DNA from: Cenococcum geophilum 1.58
Taxonomy: Eukaryota; Ascomycota; Dothideomycetes; Gloniales; Gloniaceae
Assembly: GCA_001692895.1 (NCBI GenBank)
Contig: KV748219.1
Location: 620,001 to 684,000 of the forward strand
Direction of reading: 5' to 3'
DNA length: 64,000 nt
Part shown: piece by piece, positions 60,881 through 64,000 of the stretch
Numbering within the stretch: position 1 is the first letter of the stretch
Layout of the letters: each line of letters opens with the position of its first letter
Position numbers and translations under genes: made by a program
The notes under the pieces: generated by a model
What the model was told of the DNA's origin: nothing
Database searches by the model: none
What the model saw: the letters and a program-made list of their open reading frames with translations, nothing else

Positions 60881-61273
60881 TGTAACGAAGCCTTATAGTA
60901 GGAACTACAGTAGACTTGTTAATAGGCTAAGTATATAGGTAAATAAGAAGTTAATAATATAATAATAACTAGTAGAGTAATTGCCTAATAAATTAACTCC
61001 AATTATATTCTAAAATTTACTATAAAGAAGAGAAACTATCTATAGAGACCGTGTATTCTTAAATATATAACTCCTCCCTATAGTAAAGGGTTTAGTACGT
61101 TGGTATATTAGTATATCAGTATATCGCGTTCCTATATTCTAAACTTATAACGTAACTAGCTATATAACTTATTCTATAGCTTAATTAGTTCCAGTACCTC
61201 CTATACTATCTTAACTAACCTATTTATATCCATTCTTAATAGTCGTACTACTGCTAATATAAGGTCCGTAATA
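60881..61273 (-). repeat. 3' LTR of E
   Basis: 393 bp, TGTAACGAAGCC...GTCCGTAATA. It is related to the B LTRs with several indels. Confidence 0.82.
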
Positions 61274-61662
61274 CCATCCCCCTCCTCTTTATCTTTATTT
61301 TTAAAGATATCTCCTATTTCTAAGTCATCTATTAGAGGTATAGCATTCCTATCTTTAATTTAATAACCTTTATTATTCCTAATACCTCCTATTAAATCCT
61401 TTATATTTAATCGTTATAACTAGCTAATAATGTTTATTCTATTACTTAGTAAAGTTATACCGTCCTATTTTTGCTATATAGAGAAAAAGCTAATATATAT
61501 TGCGATTATAGCTCCGTTTAGTTACTAACCTTCTTTCTATACTAAGTATACGCGAGTGAACATATAATTGTCCTATAATATTTAATCTATCTCTAACGCT
61601 AAGTATATACGTTTTATTATTCTTTATAACCGTTTAGTTCCTTATCTAATTTACTCTAGAGT

Positions 61663-61950
61663 TACGCGTATTAGTAGCGGCTAAAAGACTAAAGAGTAAG
61701 CTGGCTAAGGCCCTTACTAAGGTTTAGCGTTATTCTAATAAGGCGTCTTAGGCTCTAAAAGCTTAACTAGATATTTATACTCGCCTAAGCCGTTTAGTAA
61801 AGGGTTATAAAAAGGTGCGCTTAAAAGAGCTTCGCTTAGTAAAGCAAGGTCTATCTAAACTTAAGGCTAAAGAGGCTAAAAAGAATTCTAATTAAGAAGA
61901 GGCGGAAATAACTTATATGCTAGTAGTGGATCCCTTAGATAACCTAGCTT
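61663..61950 (+). other. antisense coiled-coil-like frame in Gypsy E
   Basis: The clearest copy of the antisense frame. The plus strand reads AAKRLKSKLAKALTKV and, further on, RLVKGYKKVRLKELRLVKQG, strongly helical and Lys/Leu-rich. Few breaks. B and A carry the same frame at the same place, opposite to pol. Confidence 0.5.
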
Positions 61951-63322
61951 GTCTATTACCTTTAACTAATCCCTTTATCTTTAGCTCCTTCTTAATATTA
62001 CCTAACCCATTTTCTTTTAATACTCCTATATCTTTCCTATAGTATTCTTTAAATTCTATAGTAATTCCTAGGTAGTTTTATTATAGCCTATCTACTTAAC
62101 CTTATACTATATTTTATTGTTAATATCCTTATAACTAATAATCTTTAAAACTTACTATTTGTCTTCCTCTTATCCTCTATATATATCTACTTTATAAACT
62201 AGTAGCTTAATATTCCTATATACTGGCTCTAGTATTATAATATACTATATAGGATAGATCTTTATCTTAGCTAATAGGTTTAACTTAAATATAACTAGTA
62301 AAATCCTCTATATTATTTTAAAAGGTCCTAATCTAATATAGTTTAACTTCTTACTTAGTTATTAACTCTTAAAATTTTTATATAGTAGCTATACTTTATC
62401 TCCCTCCTTAAGATTTAGTCCCTTAAATCTCTTAGCGTTATAATACTTTTTTATTCTCTCTTATACCTTTTCCACTAATTCTATAAGGTCTATATAAAGA
62501 TTTATTAATATCTTTATATTTTCTTTAGCTATACTACTTATTTTCTTTATATATTTTAGTAATAATAATATTTTTAGCTTATATCCGTAATTTGCCTTAA
62601 ATAGTAATATGCCTATTCCTTTTTATAGTGTTATATTATATATAAATTATATAACTAGTAATAATAATACCAAATTATTCTGTATGTGGTTAATATAATA
62701 TTTTAGATACTACTTTAGTGTTTAATTTAATCTTTCTATTTATCCGTCCGTCTGCGGATAATATACTATTAATATTACTACGTAAACTCCCTATTTCGCT
62801 AAGAATACCTCCTAAAATACTGCTATAAATCTTAGATCTCTATCTAATATAATCTTGCTTAGTAGTCTATATCTTATAAATACTTCTTTAATATAGATTC
62901 TAGCAATATCTTACGCTAAGATTTCTTTTATATATGCTATAAAGTAGCCCTATTTAGTTAACTTATCTACTATTACTAAGATTACATTATACTCTTTTCT
63001 GGTAATAGGATCTCTTAACTTTAGTAACTTAATAATAAAGTNNTATAATATAACCTCCTATAGTCTCTCTAGTATTTTAATAGGTTATAGCCCTCTATAT
63101 AGCTTATACCTTATTAGTTTATTTCTTTAGCAATCTAGATACTCTTTTATTACTTTTTTTAGCTATACCCTAGATTCCGTTAATAATGTATTTTTCCAAA
63201 AGTCTTAACACTAAGCCTATTACTCCATTATATTCTTAAGTTATTCCCCTATAAAAATCTTCTATAAAATACTCTACTATGCTCTTTAGGATATACTTTA
63301 CTTCTTAATTCTTATATATATC

Positions 63323-63547
63323 TATAAGGTAAGGATATAGATAGGGAGTCCAATAATAGAACAATAGGTATATTATATAGACAGAGACGAATCCTTAAGG
63401 GAAAAGGAAGAGTCTATATACAAGGTAGGAAGGGTTTTCCCTAAGCACGTATAGAGCACGTGCCTTACGGGCGAGTCACCCTTAGGTTGCCCCAGGGTCG
63501 CCTATACCTTGCGGCTATATAACTATCTACTTAGGTTTTACCTAACA
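63323..63547 (-). repeat. 3' LTR of C'
   Basis: 225 bp. Extra bases relative to C lie in the GC-rich part near 63470-63505. Confidence 0.85.
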
Positions 63548-63712
63548 ATGCCCCCCCTTTAAAAAGGGTCGTCCCCAATCCTTTATATACTCAAGCCTTA
63601 ATAAAACCTCATAAAAAACCTTAGTAAGGAAAAAATTTAGAGGGGAAAGAGCGTCTTAATTTTGTGTATAGAGAGATGGGTAGTACATATACGCGGCGCG
63701 AAGATATTAAGG

Positions 63713-63735
63713 AACTTTAACCGGCGGTTAAAGTT
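63713..63735. repeat. palindrome 1 copy in C'
   Basis: Perfect arms AACTTTAACCG and CGGTTAAAGTT with a single central G. Confidence 0.85.
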
Positions 63736-63783
63736 ATCTAATTAGTCAGATTTGCCTTACTAAGACTCCCCCGCATTTAACTA

Positions 63784-63831
63784 AGCCAGTAGCGATTTTA
63801 TATACCTAGTATAGAAAATCCTAATTAGTCT
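63784..63831. repeat. palindrome 2 copy in C'
   Basis: AGCCAGTAGCGATTTTATAT, a short centre, then ATAGAAAATCCTAATTAGTC. Confidence 0.82.
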
Positions 63832-64000
63832 ATTTAACAGGTAGAGCTAGTAGAGCTTAATACTATTACCTAAATTTGGTAGACCAGAAATATTCCAAAG
63901 CTTACTTATATAGGCAGGTTGCTAGTACCTTGCGGGTAGGTTATAGGTTATTTGCATACAGCCAAATTTGTAAACAGTAAGGCTATATACCTAAATCCGC

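Larger units (their letters stand above)
60881..63322 (-). mobile_element. Gypsy chromovirus E, 3' half, cut by C', fossil
   Basis: A minus-strand, more diverged relative of B. Its 3' LTR (60881-61273) is followed by a polypurine tract (CCATCCCCCTCCTC on the plus strand), the 3' region with the antisense frame, a chromodomain zone (about 62010-62170) and integrase (about 62450-63322). At 63322 the match to B (near 14960) ends at the LTR of C'. The 5' part is outside the window. Broken. Confidence 0.82.
63323..64000 (-). mobile_element. second copy of gag-only element C (C'), 3' end, fossil
   Basis: 3' LTR at 63323-63547 (225 bp against 216 bp in C), then ATGCCCCCCC and about 450 bp matching 20471-20930 of C, including both palindromes. 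It continues beyond the window. It is inserted in the integrase zone of Gypsy E. It shows the C sequence without B inserted. Confidence 0.85.

Overview
This window looks like a transposon-packed heterochromatin block from a filamentous ascomycete (Pezizomycotina). About 95% of it is retroelement and DNA-transposon wreckage. The wreckage is AT-rich, poor in CpA/TpG, very rich in TpA, and full of in-frame TAA/TAG, while CpG is still present. That is the pattern left by repeat-induced point mutation (RIP). The element families (Ty3/Gypsy chromoviruses, Ty1/Copia, a LINE with a CCHC-rich ORF1, TA-flanked MITEs) are those usual in such fungi. I found no rRNA, tRNA, CRISPR or prokaryotic operon structure. 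A few N characters (36528, 39061, 42504, 42514, 42518, 45952, 63042-63043) all fall inside repeats.

Layout. 1-6709: a plus-strand Gypsy element (A) whose 5' end lies outside the window. 6710-11657: LINE-type ORF1 on the minus strand and unassigned decayed DNA, split by a short 1.28-kb LTR element (7447-8726). 11763-12188: a MITE. 12292-23535: a gag-only LTR element (C, minus) carrying a nested Gypsy element B (12512-20462). 23536-26820: a normal-GC island holding the only intact host gene, an 817-residue Ser/Thr protein kinase on the minus strand. 26821-27744: decayed DNA with a small unmutated 168-bp insertion. 27745-52410: a TA-flanked DNA transposon of about 1.7 kb net, split open by a Copia gag-only element D1 (27993-44618) and a Copia element F (45422-51761). 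D1 contains Gypsy D2 (28765-42648), which contains Gypsy D3 (36022-42209). 52426-59615: Gypsy G (minus) with a second MITE inside. 59822-63322: two facing copies (H and E) of the A/B family. 63323-64000: the 3' end of a second copy of element C, inserted in E.

How it fits together. Nearly every insertion can be bounded by matching LTRs or inverted repeats plus a short target duplication, so the relative order of events can be read: decayed host sequence, then DNA transposon, then D1, then D2, then D3. The two most interesting signals are not genes. (1) Two short palindromes and a TTCTGCC tandem array recur in the untranslated regions of otherwise unrelated LTR elements (C, C', D3, F, G). (2) A coiled-coil-like reading frame lies antisense to the 3' region of the A/B/E Gypsy family and keeps its protein-level pattern among diverged copies. 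The retroelements are described as fossils; all are broken.
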